Assembly (NCBI GenBank): GCA_036417435.1
Contig: CM070903.1
Location: 61,976,001 to 62,040,000 of the forward strand
DNA length: 64,000 nt
From: Inia geoffrensis
Lineage: Eukaryota; Chordata; Mammalia; Artiodactyla; Iniidae
Direction: 5' to 3'
Below are positions 10,916 through 21,359 of the stretch, one piece after another. Every line of letters starts with the position of its first letter. Position 1 is the first letter of the stretch. A model generated the notes under the pieces. The model was given only the letters and a program-made list of their open reading frames with translations. It did not search any database and had not been told where the DNA came from. The position numbers were made by a program, and so were the translations under genes.

Positions 10916-12799
10916 GTTTTGTTATATAGTTATACCATATCTATGTTTACCTACATAATTATATTATCAGTGCTATTTATCTCTTTGGGTGTATTTTAAT
11001 TACTGTTTGCCGTCATTTCTTTTCGGCCTAAAGGATTTCCTTCAGTATTTCTTGTAAAGCAGGTCTGCTAGCAGTGAATTGCCTCAGTCTTTATCCTACA
11101 ATATCTTTATTTTACCTTCATTTTGAATAGTTTTGCTGGATATAAAATTTATTGTCATTTGTTAAAATCTTTATTTCCTTCAGCCTTTGAATATGCCTTC
11201 TGACTTTAAATGTTTCTGATGAGAAGTCAATTGTTAATCATAGTGGTGTACCCTGTATCGAATTTGTCTTTTTTTCTCTTGCTGCTTTCAAGAATTGCTC
11301 TTTCTCTTTGGCTTTCTAAGTTTGGCTATGATGTGACTATATATGGATTTTTCATATTTATGATACCTGGAATTTGTTGAGCTTCTCAAACATGTAGATT
11401 AATGTTATTCATAATATTTGGCAAATTTTTGGTCATTGTTCCTTCCAATATCTTTTTTCTTCTCTTTCTTTCTTTTCTCTCCTCCTTCTCTCCCATTACA
11501 CATGTTGGTATGCTTGATGGTTTCTCACAGATCTCTGAAGCTCTACTTCTTTCTTCATTATGTTTTTCTCTTCTTCAAATTGGATAATTTCTACCAATTA
11601 ATTTCAAGTTCACTGATTTTTTTCTTTTGCCATCTCAAATCTGCTGTTGAGTCCCTCTAGAATATTTTTCATCTTAATTAGTGTACTTTTTCACTCCAGA
11701 ATTTTTTTTTAAAAATAATTTCTATCTTTATATTAATATTCTTTATTTGAATAGTAATTATAGTAATATTTTATGTAATTATTTAATATGATTTCCTTAC
11801 TTACTCAAACATATTTGTAGTAGCTCCTCTCAGGTCTTTGCTAAATTCACCTTCTGCTCTCCCCCACAACCTAGAGATAGTTTCTGTTGACTGCTTTTTT
11901 TTTAACTGGGTGTGGATTAAACTCCTATGTCCTTACATGTCTCAAAAATTTTTTCTTGAAAATTGACATTTTATACAATATATTATAGTAGTTATGACTT
12001 TTGATTTTTCCCTCTGGGGATTTCTGCTGTTTTTGCTATTTATGTGTTTGTTTAGTGACTTACCAGTCTAATTATTTGGAATCTGTCTCCCTCATACTGT
12101 TCAGCTGCTGATGTCTCTGGTCAGTTTTTATAATTCCTATTTTCATTTCTTAGCTAAGACTTGCCCCTGTGTCAGCACAATTTGCAGTTTATATCCAATG
12201 ACTGGTCAGAAGCTGTACTCAAACAACTTAGGCCAATAAGCTAACACCCTTTGCTGATGAATATATGCATGGGTTGGGGAATTCATTCAAAGTTCAGTCA
12301 GCTTACAAGTCTTCCTTGCCTCTTACATTCCACTGGGCTCTCCCTTATCTCCTCTTTGCACTAGGCCTTATTAGGATCCATCTGGGGTATGTGGATATCT
12401 TGGACCTTCTCTGATCTTCCCTGAAACACGTATGCAGATTTACAAACCACCAGAGATATGTGTTAGTTTCATCAAGGCTCAATATAGCAGTCTCCTCTCC
12501 AATTCTCCCTGTTAAATTTCTGGCTAATATGCCAGTCTATTGCCTGCCCCAACCTGAACTGCAATATGAGGCTAGCTATGACGTTTACACTTCCTTTTTG
12601 TTTGCTGCTGAGACTGCTACTGTTTTGACAGCACCCAGGGGCATGTGGTTTTTCAGCTTGACATTCTATTCCATCAAGTCAGCCCCTTTCAGCAGTGAAG
12701 GTGTGGATTTCCATGGCTCACCCTGCCCTGCTGGAACTATTGTGCCAGTGGAGTTTGGGGAGGGGTAAGGAGAGGAGGTAGTTCCAGCTGAAACACCAG

Positions 12800-14980
12800 A
12801 CCCCATTTATGTCTGTTGTCTCACAATAATCTTTAATGTGGCACCTTTTACTCTCAAAAACATCCAACTTAGGTGATAAAATTTATAGTCTCCTTCTACA
12901 CAGTGATCATAAACTACTTATGGTATTCCTTCAACAAATGCCCACTGCCTAATTCTTTGCCTTGTAATCCAAGAATCAGAGGCCCAGCTGCATGGGGTGT
13001 GTGTGTGGGTGGGTGAGGAGGTCCAACTGCTACTGAATGAAAGCTTCCATGATGGTTACATGTGTACAGAAAATCCTCTACAGCTCTAGAAAGTACAAAC
13101 ATTTTGGGGGATTAAGGATATCTGTCAATTCTGAAAATCCTTAGTTGGGTTGGGCCATGAGAATTGGGAGGTGACTGGGGGATGAGGATGAGGGTGCCAA
13201 ACTTCTCCCATCAGAGATAAATAATTTTGCCTTACTTTACAGATCTAAGAGGAATCACTCAATGAGAAGAGGTAAACTTATGTGGTTTATAAAGGATTTC
13301 TAGGAAATTGAGAGCTTGAATGAGCCGAAATAAACCCATTGTAAGTGACTGTAGAGAACGTGTTATCTAGACTTAATCTTACATAAAATAGTAGCTCAGA
13401 GATCTCACTAAAGAGGTTCAAATACCTACTTGGATCAGTTTAGTATTTACCAAATTGTTACTTCACGGTTTCCTGTCCCTCTCAGTTTATATCTACTCAG
13501 GAACATACTAAGGTGATGCACTCCCTCTGGGAGCTTAAATAACTCTTGCAAATCAGGAAGTTCCCATATAGAAATAGGGAGTAATAAGCACTTTAGAAAC
13601 GATTTTTGCTTTACATGATGATGCACAATAAAATTCCCTTGAGAGATTCTCCTGGATCATTTAAATTATGAGTAGATTTACAAAATCACTCCTATCACAT
13701 AAAATGAGATAAACATGTAGTATCTGCTTCTAGGAATTTTCAAAACTGTTTGTTTTTTTGTTTTTCGAAAAGACTTAAAGGATTGGGAAGATCAGTAAAC
13801 TTTGGTGCAGTAGAAATTCAGAACGTATGATGCATTAACTTCTAATATCTTACTGATATTTTTGGATCAACATTATGCTTCACAATTTACAAAGTACTGA
13901 AGAAATCAAAGTACTCACCAAACTTCATCTAATTAAAATGTCATAGCAATTCACCTTTAACCAAGGAATGTGTAACAGTAAATATTACTATTTCTATTTG
14001 GAAAACAAGGAATCTAATCCATGAAACAGAGCATGTAAACATCACATAAATTGCTTAATGACGCGAATAAGTCTGCTGATGGAGTATATGATGAAATTCC
14101 ATCACCCTGTAGCATGAAATTATCAATTACGCAATATCCAGGTTGTGACAAAGAAGAAACTTGGAACCTGCATCTTCCATTCTGTGTATATTAGAGCAGA
14201 ATCAAAATAAATGTTTAAAGAGATTTTTTTTTTGTCCTATGAAATGATACTTCTCTGGCTAATCTCTCAGGTAAAGTGGGTAGACATTTTTTAGCTGTGT
14301 GTTTTTGTTAGGCTTTTCAATTTCTGTAAAAGAATTTAAACACAGCCCCTACCTTGACTACTATTTCTGCCTTTAATTAACAAAGAATAGCTGTATTCCA
14401 AGTGTTTTCCAATAATACAATCTAGAATTCACAGTCATCCAATAGCAATCAAAGGCCTAACTTAGAGAAACGGTATATATAAGAAACTGTCTGAAGGATG
14501 TGCAGTCCTTTCATTGGAATTCAGCATCTAGATATATTCTAAAATCTTCCTTCGAGTTATGCCAGAATGGAGTGTCATCTATCTGGTCTGTATTTGATGA
14601 GACTCAGAATACCAAATTGTACATTACTGAAATGTTATCAATCTATATTGAGGGCCACAGAAGTAGAAGTGTACCTATAAAATATTCTTTGTTTCTCATG
14701 AAAGTGAATATTGGTCATGATATTCATAATAAAATACCCTTTATATACTTAAGGGTATCAGAGGAAGATATTTCTTTCTAGTCTTAATATCAGCAACGTA
14801 TTTCTTCAAAACATATGGTAAGAATCTTATTTGTAAACGTATGTAAGATACTACCTAGGGTGCTTTTTTATATATAGGTCTAATTCTTGACCCTTCTCAT
14901 GTTTTTCCCTTGTTTACCCATTTTAGTTTTCATTTATTTCATTTATATTATATACTTCACTTAAATTTAATTTCATTCAC
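12800..14980. other. Unassigned sequence
   Basis: No gene or confident repeat. A short GT/GGGT-rich patch lies at 12997-13016. A weak MIR-like patch lies at about 13990-14060 ('tactatttctatttggaaaacaaggaatct'). Open frames at 12914-13102 (-) and 14500-14781 (+) show no recognisable domain. Confidence 0.4.
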
Positions 14981-14984
14981 AATA

Positions 14985-14996
14985 AATATATATATA

Positions 14997-15038
<42 letters not shown>

Positions 15039-15047
15039 TATTTATAT
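14985..15047. repeat. TA/TG dinucleotide microsatellite
   Basis: An imperfect run of TA units with an internal TGTGTG block and a CACA interruption. The open frame 14910-15209 runs through it and encodes an Ile/Tyr repeat, an artefact of the microsatellite. Confidence 0.9.
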
Positions 15048-15049
15048 CG

Positions 15050-16250
15050 TATACCTATGTATCCCTTTAAACCATCTTTATTTCTTTTTGGAACAAAGAG
15101 ATGTCCATCTGCCTCTCTGTCTTCTTATCTACCCTTTCATATACCAAGTCATCTCAAGTTACTAGAGGATACCCCAAAATTTAGATGTAATTTCAAAATG
15201 TCAACCTAGTTCTTCTAGGAACTGGACTTGATAGACTTATTTATACTTTTGCGGTAACTTCATTTTCTTCTACCCTCAATGCTATTCAAATCAGATGTCT
15301 GAAGCAAAGTGATAGACTTGTATCGTGAGGGTGCAAGACTAAATTAAAGCTTAGATAAGCATCTTTTTGCTAACTCATCTAAAGATGATTCTTGGCTTTC
15401 TGTACAAGAATAGAATAATTTGGAACCTATGGAGCAACAGTAGCTATCTTCAAATCATTAATAAAGCACATAAGATAGGGCAGTCATGACTGACTGTGCA
15501 GGTTGTGCCCTGTACAAGGGCTCCCAGTACAGTGGTGTGTTCCAATTTAGAAGCCATACTCCCTGGCCCAAGCTACATCAGCTGGAATAGGGTTTCCTTT
15601 AATAATTTGCACAAAGGTGCAACCTATTCCTGAGTCGTTCTAAACCTCTGTACAAGTAACAGAAGCCCTCTATAACATGTTTCTATAGTATTTCTAACAA
15701 AATATAATTAATTGCATCAATATTTAGCCAGCTTTCTATCTGTTACATGTTACATGAATGTTTGGGTAAGCCTGCTAGTAATGACCTCACCACCTGAGTT
15801 TGAGTCTACATGACTTGGACTAAGCAATGTTTCAAAACCAGAATGTTAGTTATAAGTACAGATCTACTCAGGGAGACTGACTCTGAAAGAGAATAGGAGG
15901 AAAAGGATGCTCCTAATATTGTCTTGCTTTGTAGGAAACAACATATCTTATTTCAGATCATATTCTCAACATACTAAAGGCTTTTCTTCTGAAGTAGAGT
16001 TGAGAACTGGGTACAGAGCATAATGTTATTCATATTATTATTATCTCATTGATTATATTGTCTCCAGTTTAGAATTTTCAAGCAATGAGAAAAGTGACTT
16101 TAAAAAATCTTCAATAAGTTTTGTGACAATGGATTATTTGTATAATGGAGTACTCTGCCCTTAAATTTAGCTCATAGCTTTCTCTCTCCCTGGGAAATTT
16201 TATACAGTTAACTCTCAATAAATGATTTACAAGTGAGCTATGCATGAAAC
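15050..16250. other. Unassigned sequence
   Basis: AT-rich, no gene or repeat recognised by eye. Confidence 0.4.
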
Positions 16251-16254
16251 ATTT

Positions 16255-16400
16255 TACATTAACTTTTTTTCTGACTGAAAAATTAACACATACCCATTGC
16301 AAAAGAATTAGAAAATACAGAAAAGTATACGAAAAAATGATAAATACCAAAAGTCTGATCACAGAGTCAATCAACCACTACTGGCACTTCAGCATTTAAT
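16255..16400 (-). mobile_element. Possible old L1 3'-UTR fragment
   Basis: 'acccattgcaaaagaattagaaaatacagaaaagtatacgaaaaaatgataaatacc' resembles the widespread mammalian sequence '...aaaatacagaaaagtataaagaaaaaaataaaaatcaccc' found in L1M 3' ends in reverse. Short; low confidence. Confidence 0.35.
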
Positions 16401-16404
16401 TCAG

Positions 16405-18110
16405 ACATGACAAACTTTAATCCCAGTTTGGCTTTCTTTTCTCCCCCTGAACATCACTGAGCTGCCTCTTATTTTCACTTTTTGGTATTTACTCAAGCAA
16501 TAGTAATTATTTTCTACAAATTAATTTAGCAATTAACCAAGTATGATTATATTTCATAGATCTGATACAGATTATTATTCATTCTTACTGTTCATTATAA
16601 CATGAGATAAGTTTTATCTAATCATGCTCTATGAAGATTATTATACATAACAAAGTATGACATTACATACTTTGGGTTAGATCATTTCTGTTTCATAATA
16701 TGGATGCTAGAAATAGCTTCATTACCTCATGAAAAACAAAAGTAAAATGTTAAATTTGATGTTAAGAAGTCAAATATTGCATGCAAAGACCAAAGACAAA
16801 TTATTTTAGATAATACTCTTGCTTCTTTATTTTGATTTTTACTATCTTTACTTCAAAACTACAATATTAGTATGGAAAACTGAGAGTTAGTTATGCTTAT
16901 GAAGGTAAAGCACCATAAAAGCCCCAGTGCATCTCTCTCAAGAGTCTAATCCAATTCTATCTGAGGAACTATCCTCTTTCCGTGAACTCTGCCATGTAGA
17001 ATTACATCATCTCCCATGGCTCAAATTATCTCCAATTCATAAAATGCTTTAACAAAACTATTATGAAGTGGGTTCTGTTATATATTCATATAACTTCCTC
17101 CTCACTTTGGTTTAGCACAGAAATACATCAATATGTATTTCATTAAGACAGTTGTTTTGATATGGTAACAAGCTGGGCAAATAGAGGAAGTGTGTTGGAT
17201 ATAATTTATTTACATTTTAGTAAGATCTCAGATGAATGATACCACACAGGAAGCTCATAGTGAGGTTAGGAAGAAATGGTGGCTGAAAGATGTCTTGAAG
17301 TTTGGAAGCTGTTAAGTATTGTTTAATCAATAGTATTGCTTCTGAATTAAGATAGGATAACAGTTCCACAGGGATAGGTATTGTGGTCCATGACAAACAT
17401 TATTCAATGCAGGCATTAAAACTTAAGGGGGGGATATAAATTTTCCAAAATATGATAAATGTTTAAGGTTATAACTTAGAACATACATCAAATGCTGAAG
17501 TTTAAAATGGGTGGCCCTATGATATAAAAATCCCATTAAATCCCAAAGGATGGGACTATGCTTCTTTAATATACCAAAGCTTACTGCTAAAATTTCCTTT
17601 TAGTAGAGATGCTAACTTCATGTTAGCATTTGGATTTTCTCCTACTTTGCATGTTAATTCTTTTGTGAATGATTCTAAAAATCAAAGCAAGTCCTTTAAT
17701 GAAATAAGAAATTCAGAAAGCAACGATTTTCAGTCTACAATTATGGTAGCCTGCACTATTTCTGCTTCGAAATTATAAGCAGGGTCACCTTTGCGTAGGA
17801 CAAATTATCACCGGTAATATTTTAGAGATTAATGTGTGTGGCATTTGTCTATCCAGTGTTGCTCCAAAGAGAATTTTTAAAAATCTTGCAAAGGTAAATA
17901 CAATTTTTAAGCAGAAAGTGAGAAAATAACAGTAAAGGTACAATAACAATAGGAAAAGCATAAAGAGGCCGGGGTGAGGCCAACATGCAAAAGGTAAATT
18001 GTAAGTTTTAATATATGTGCTTAAATATAGACTAAGAATATGACTATATTTGTATTAGCCACTATAAAGAATAAGTATTTCATTAGCATTTGTTGTTTTT
18101 GCATTTTCCC
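16405..18110. other. Unassigned sequence
   Basis: AT-rich with no recognisable gene or interspersed repeat. An 8-bp inverted pair ATGCTAAC/GTTAGCAT with a five-base loop lies near 17610; it is too short to call. Confidence 0.4.
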
Positions 18111-18114
18111 CTTA

Positions 18115-18240
18115 TTTATATCTTAATCTGCCAACTAGAACATAAGCTCATTGAAAGTATGTAATTTTTGTTTTCCTGTACTATAATTCATAATAACTAG
18201 TGTGATGCTGAGTAGAAAATTGATTCTCAATCAATATTTC
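18115..18240 (+). mobile_element. L2 LINE 3' end fragment
   Basis: 'ccaactagaacataagctcattgaaagtatg' followed by 'tgtgatgctgagtagaaaattgattctcaatcaatattt' follows the L2 3' end ('tagaatgtaagctccatgagggcaggg...cacatagtaggcgctcaataaatattt'). Confidence 0.45.
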
Positions 18241-18954
18241 TTTATTTGTTTTATGTGAAATATAAAGAATCTGGCAAAGAGGGTATAGTTTAAAAATATC
18301 ATATGTTCATTCATGCATACTGTATAAAAGAACAAAATAAAGGATTCTGAAAAATATAATAAATTATTATAACACTAGATGGGGAAAACAGGATAAACTA
18401 TGCTAAACTACATTGAAGCAGTAAAATAAATACAAAAAAACACTTCAATTGAAAATAAATCAATGTAAATGCACACTTAAAACCTACAGACAGTTAAGAC
18501 TTCCAGAGAAATGAAATACAAAGATGGCATCATGAAAGTGATTTGCCCCAACATCACATACCATTTCTGTCATACTATATAAGAAGTGACAAATTATGAT
18601 CAAGAATTCCAATTTCCTGATTCTACAGAATATGAACTACCTATATTATAGAAGTCTATAAAATTTCAAGTTTTATAGATGACCTTGATTAGAATTTGAG
18701 CACTATGACTTCAGATGTAAAAACTCATAATTTCAATTGTAAATCAAAATTTAACTTTTAGCAATTCTTAAAATTCACATTTTGACATGGTAAACAATTA
18801 GGTAGCCTTCAAAGTATTCTTAATAAAGTCTTAAAGGTAAAGTTTTTCTAGTGATGCAGGGGAAATTTAATAATGGGAAATCAATTACTATAAATCTCTT
18901 GCTGAATTACCATAATCTGAATAATCCTATAATGTTTTTAAGGGAAGGGGCTAT

Positions 18955-19025
18955 GCCTCTGAATTCCAATGCCTAGTGAACAATTTCTGGCACATGGTAA
19001 GTGCTGAATAAATGTGTGTTTGAAT
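18955..19025 (+). mobile_element. L2/MIR 3' end fragment
   Basis: 'aatttctggcacatggtaagtgctgaataaatgtgtgtttgaattg' matches the shared L2/MIR tail '...cctggcacatagtaagtgctcaataaatgt'. Too short to separate the two families. Confidence 0.5.
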
Positions 19026-19273
19026 TGATTTTAATTGAAAAAGACATCACAAGAAAAGTCTATGTTCACCCACCAATTAGAGTTTGAGAATATGTACCCC
19101 AAAAGGCATGTAGTGTACTTCAACACATTCCTAATAAACAAAGAAAGGGTGAGAGAGTAGTATTCTAACTCACCTTACCAATGTAACAAAGAATATCTGT
19201 CTTAAATCAACAACTAATATCTGCCTTAACAACGGAATAAATTAGAGGCATTATCATACAATCAAGAATGAGA

Positions 19274-19336
19274 CAGCAGCAACTAACACAACAATGTAAA
19301 GCAATTATACCTCAATAAAGATGTTAAAAAAAAAAA
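19274..19336 (+). mobile_element. Very short young L1 3'-end insertion
   Basis: About 63 bases consisting only of the cetartiodactyl L1 3' end ('aactaacac..caatgtaaagcaattata', AATAAA at 19314-19319, 'gatgtt') and an A tail. It is flanked by AAGAATGAGA (19264-19273) and AAGAACGAGA (19337-19346), a 10-bp target-site duplication with one difference, part of the second copy being shared with the tail. Removing it restores continuity of the host L1 ORF2 sequence. Extreme 5' truncation. Confidence 0.75.
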
Positions 19337-20859
19337 AAGAACGAGAATGCCTCCTATCACCATGATTACTTAACTGATTTGGAAATTCTAGTCAATGAAA
19401 TACAACATTAAACAGAAGTAAGAGGAAAAAAAAGAAGATAAAGTCATCAATGTTTGCAGACAATTTAAGGACCTTGAAAACTCAAGAGAATTTATAAGTT
19501 ATTAAAATTACTAAGAAAGTTGAATAAAATAGCTAGATTATAAATATTATAAAAAATATGGTTTTTCTACTGAACAATGAGAAAATGGAATGTAAGCAAT
19601 TAAAGGAAATAACAAGAACAAAGCACGCTTATACTTGAATTAAATAAGGAATCTGTGGACCTACATGAATAGAAAAACGCAGTTTATTTGCATATGAAAC
19701 ATTATATAAATAGAAACATACGATGCTTCTAAATGTGATGACAATATTGCAAAGATATGAATCTGCTTTATAGGTTTAATAAAATTCCAATGGATCATTT
19801 TTTTGAAATCAATGAAATAAATCAATCTTAAAGAATAAGTAGGTGACAATATTCAAAGTATTTTTGAAAAAAGAAAAAAAGGAAGGATTTGACTTAACAG
19901 ATCTGTAAACATACTGTGAAGCTCTAATGGAAACAGTATGGAGCCAGTGAGAGAAATGAAAAAACAGGTAGTCCAAAAATAGGTCCTAATGTTGATTAAA
20001 AAATTAGTAAGCAAGAAAGATGGTACCCAAATTAGTGAGGGAATGGTGCTGGGATAGTTGATTAACAATTGGGAACAAACTTAAGACACATCTTATACTT
20101 TAGGATAAAATAATTTCTGAAAGGAATAGAGAGTTGAAAATACAAAATAAAAACATGATGATACTAGAAAAATGGTGAATACTTATTGGGCTTCAAGTGG
20201 TTTAAAAAGAAGATAAAAGCAAAGGCTACAGTCATAAAGAAAAAAATACAACAGAATTGACCGTATAAATATTTAAAATTTTCTCACACCAACAACAGCA
20301 AAAACAATTTAATGGCATATGAAAACTGGGAGAAACCCTTTTGCAACACGTTTGACAAAATTAATGATTTAACATTTTAAAAAATCTTATAAATCATCAA
20401 GACAACATGAATAAAGGACATGAGCAAACAATTTATAAAAAGAAGAAAACAATGGCAAATAAGCATATGTAAAACATTCCAGCTCCATATTAATCAGTTC
20501 AATGTAAATTAAAACAAAATAAATCCATTTTTTGCCTGCTAAATTGGAAAATATTTAGAAAATGATACTATTCAGAGAAGGTAAGAGTGTAGTTAGAAAA
20601 GTACTCTCACAAATAATTAGGGAGGAGTTATCAAAAAAACTTGAGAAGTTTATATCCTCTAACTCAAAAATCAACCTTCCAAGAATATACGCTGAAAACA
20701 TAATCCAAGATGCAGATCAAAATTTAAATATAAGAATAATCCTCAGAGCAGTAGGAATAATGGTGAAAAATAGCCAAAATGTCAAATATGGAGGATTTAA
20801 AAATTTTTTGGTACATAAATAAGGTTCAGTATTAAGCAGCCATTAAAAATGAGTATTTT

Positions 20860-21064
20860 GGGCTTCCCTGGCGGCGCAGTGGTTGAGTGTCCGCCTGCCG
20901 ATGCAGGGGACACGGGTTCGTGCCCCGGTCCGGGAAGATCCCACATGCCACGGAGCAGCTGGGCCCGTGAGCCATGGCCACTGAGCCTGCGCGTCTGGAG
21001 CCTGTGCTCCGCAACGGGAAAGGCCACAACAGTGAGGGGCCCGTGTACCGCAAAAAAAAAAAAA
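20860..21064 (+). mobile_element. CHR-type SINE (tRNA-derived, cetacean/hippo)
   Basis: About 192-base body plus A13 tail. The tRNA-like head begins GGGCTTCCCTGGCGGCGCAG, with an A-box-like GGCGCAGTGGTTGAG near 20873-20887 and a B-box-like GGTTCGTGCCC near 20915-20925. The body continues with 'ccggtccgggaagatcccacatgcc' and 'ggcccgtgagccatgg', then 'ctccgcaacggg', and closes 'ccgtgtaccgca'-A(n). It is flanked by AAAAATGAGTATTTT (20845-20859) and AAAAAGAGCATTTT (21071-21084), an imperfect target-site duplication. CpG-rich, which stands out from the AT-rich host L1. It is the strongest clue to a cetacean source. All open frames of both strands between 20797 and 21165 are shadows of this SINE. 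Confidence 0.95.
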
Positions 21065-21359
21065 CACCCAAAAAAGAGCATTTTATGACTCAGAGAACTA
21101 ATAATATAATAAATGTTAATTTAAGAAAGAAGAATATAGACTGTATGATCCAAAGTTTTATTTAAAAATATACATACACATATGAACACATACACTTAGA
21201 AACATACATATAATTAGAAAGAGGCAGAGCAAAAACTTAGAATTGTTCATCCCTGATTTAAATTTTATTTGATATATATATTTTTTTATTTACACAATTA
21301 TATTCAATGAGCATATTTTACTTTTAATCTGAAAAAAGATGTATTTTAAACCTAAAAAG

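Larger units (their letters stand above)
9600..12790 (-). mobile_element. Old L1 (L1M-type), ORF2 5' half through 5' region
   Basis: From 9600 to about 10915 the plus strand reads as the reverse complement of L1 ORF2: 'aacaggagaggtgagagctgacaaccttgccttgttccc', then the region matching 'tattaagtatgatattag', 'cctcataaaatg'-type sequence and 'gtcagtctagctaaagatctgtcaattttg'. From about 11020 it matches the L1M 5' region in reverse ('ttccttcagtatttcttgtaaagcaggtctgctagcagtgaattgcctcag...ttttgctggatataaa'). The end near 12790 is uncertain. ORF1 was not recognised as such. Confidence 0.75.
19050..21350 (+). mobile_element. Old L1 (L1M-type), ORF2 C-terminal half and 3' UTR
   Basis: Follows L1 ORF2 in order: 'cttcctatcaccatgattacttaactgatttggaaattctagtcaatg', the RT active-site region at 19453-19464 (TTT-GCA-GAC-AAT, F-A-D-N instead of F-A-D-D), 'aataaaattccaatgga', 'aatgg(t)gctgggatagttgatta', 'aacccttttgcaacacg', 'atggtgaaaaatagccaaaatg' and 'attaagcagccattaaaaatgag'. 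The 3' part after 21085 reads like an L1M 3' UTR ('gactgtatgatccaaagttttatttaaaaatatacat'). The coding region is destroyed by frameshifts. It hosts two younger insertions, at 19274-19336 and 20860-21070. Confidence 0.75.

Noticed and set aside
14910..15209. 99-codon open frame with Ile/Tyr repeats
   Set aside because: Generated by the TA/TG microsatellite.
20860..20935. Possible tRNA gene from A- and B-box-like motifs
   Set aside because: The cloverleaf is not maintained and the sequence continues into the SINE body and A tail; it is the tRNA-derived head of the SINE.
20797..21165. Six overlapping open frames on both strands
   Set aside because: All are produced by the GC-rich CHR SINE.
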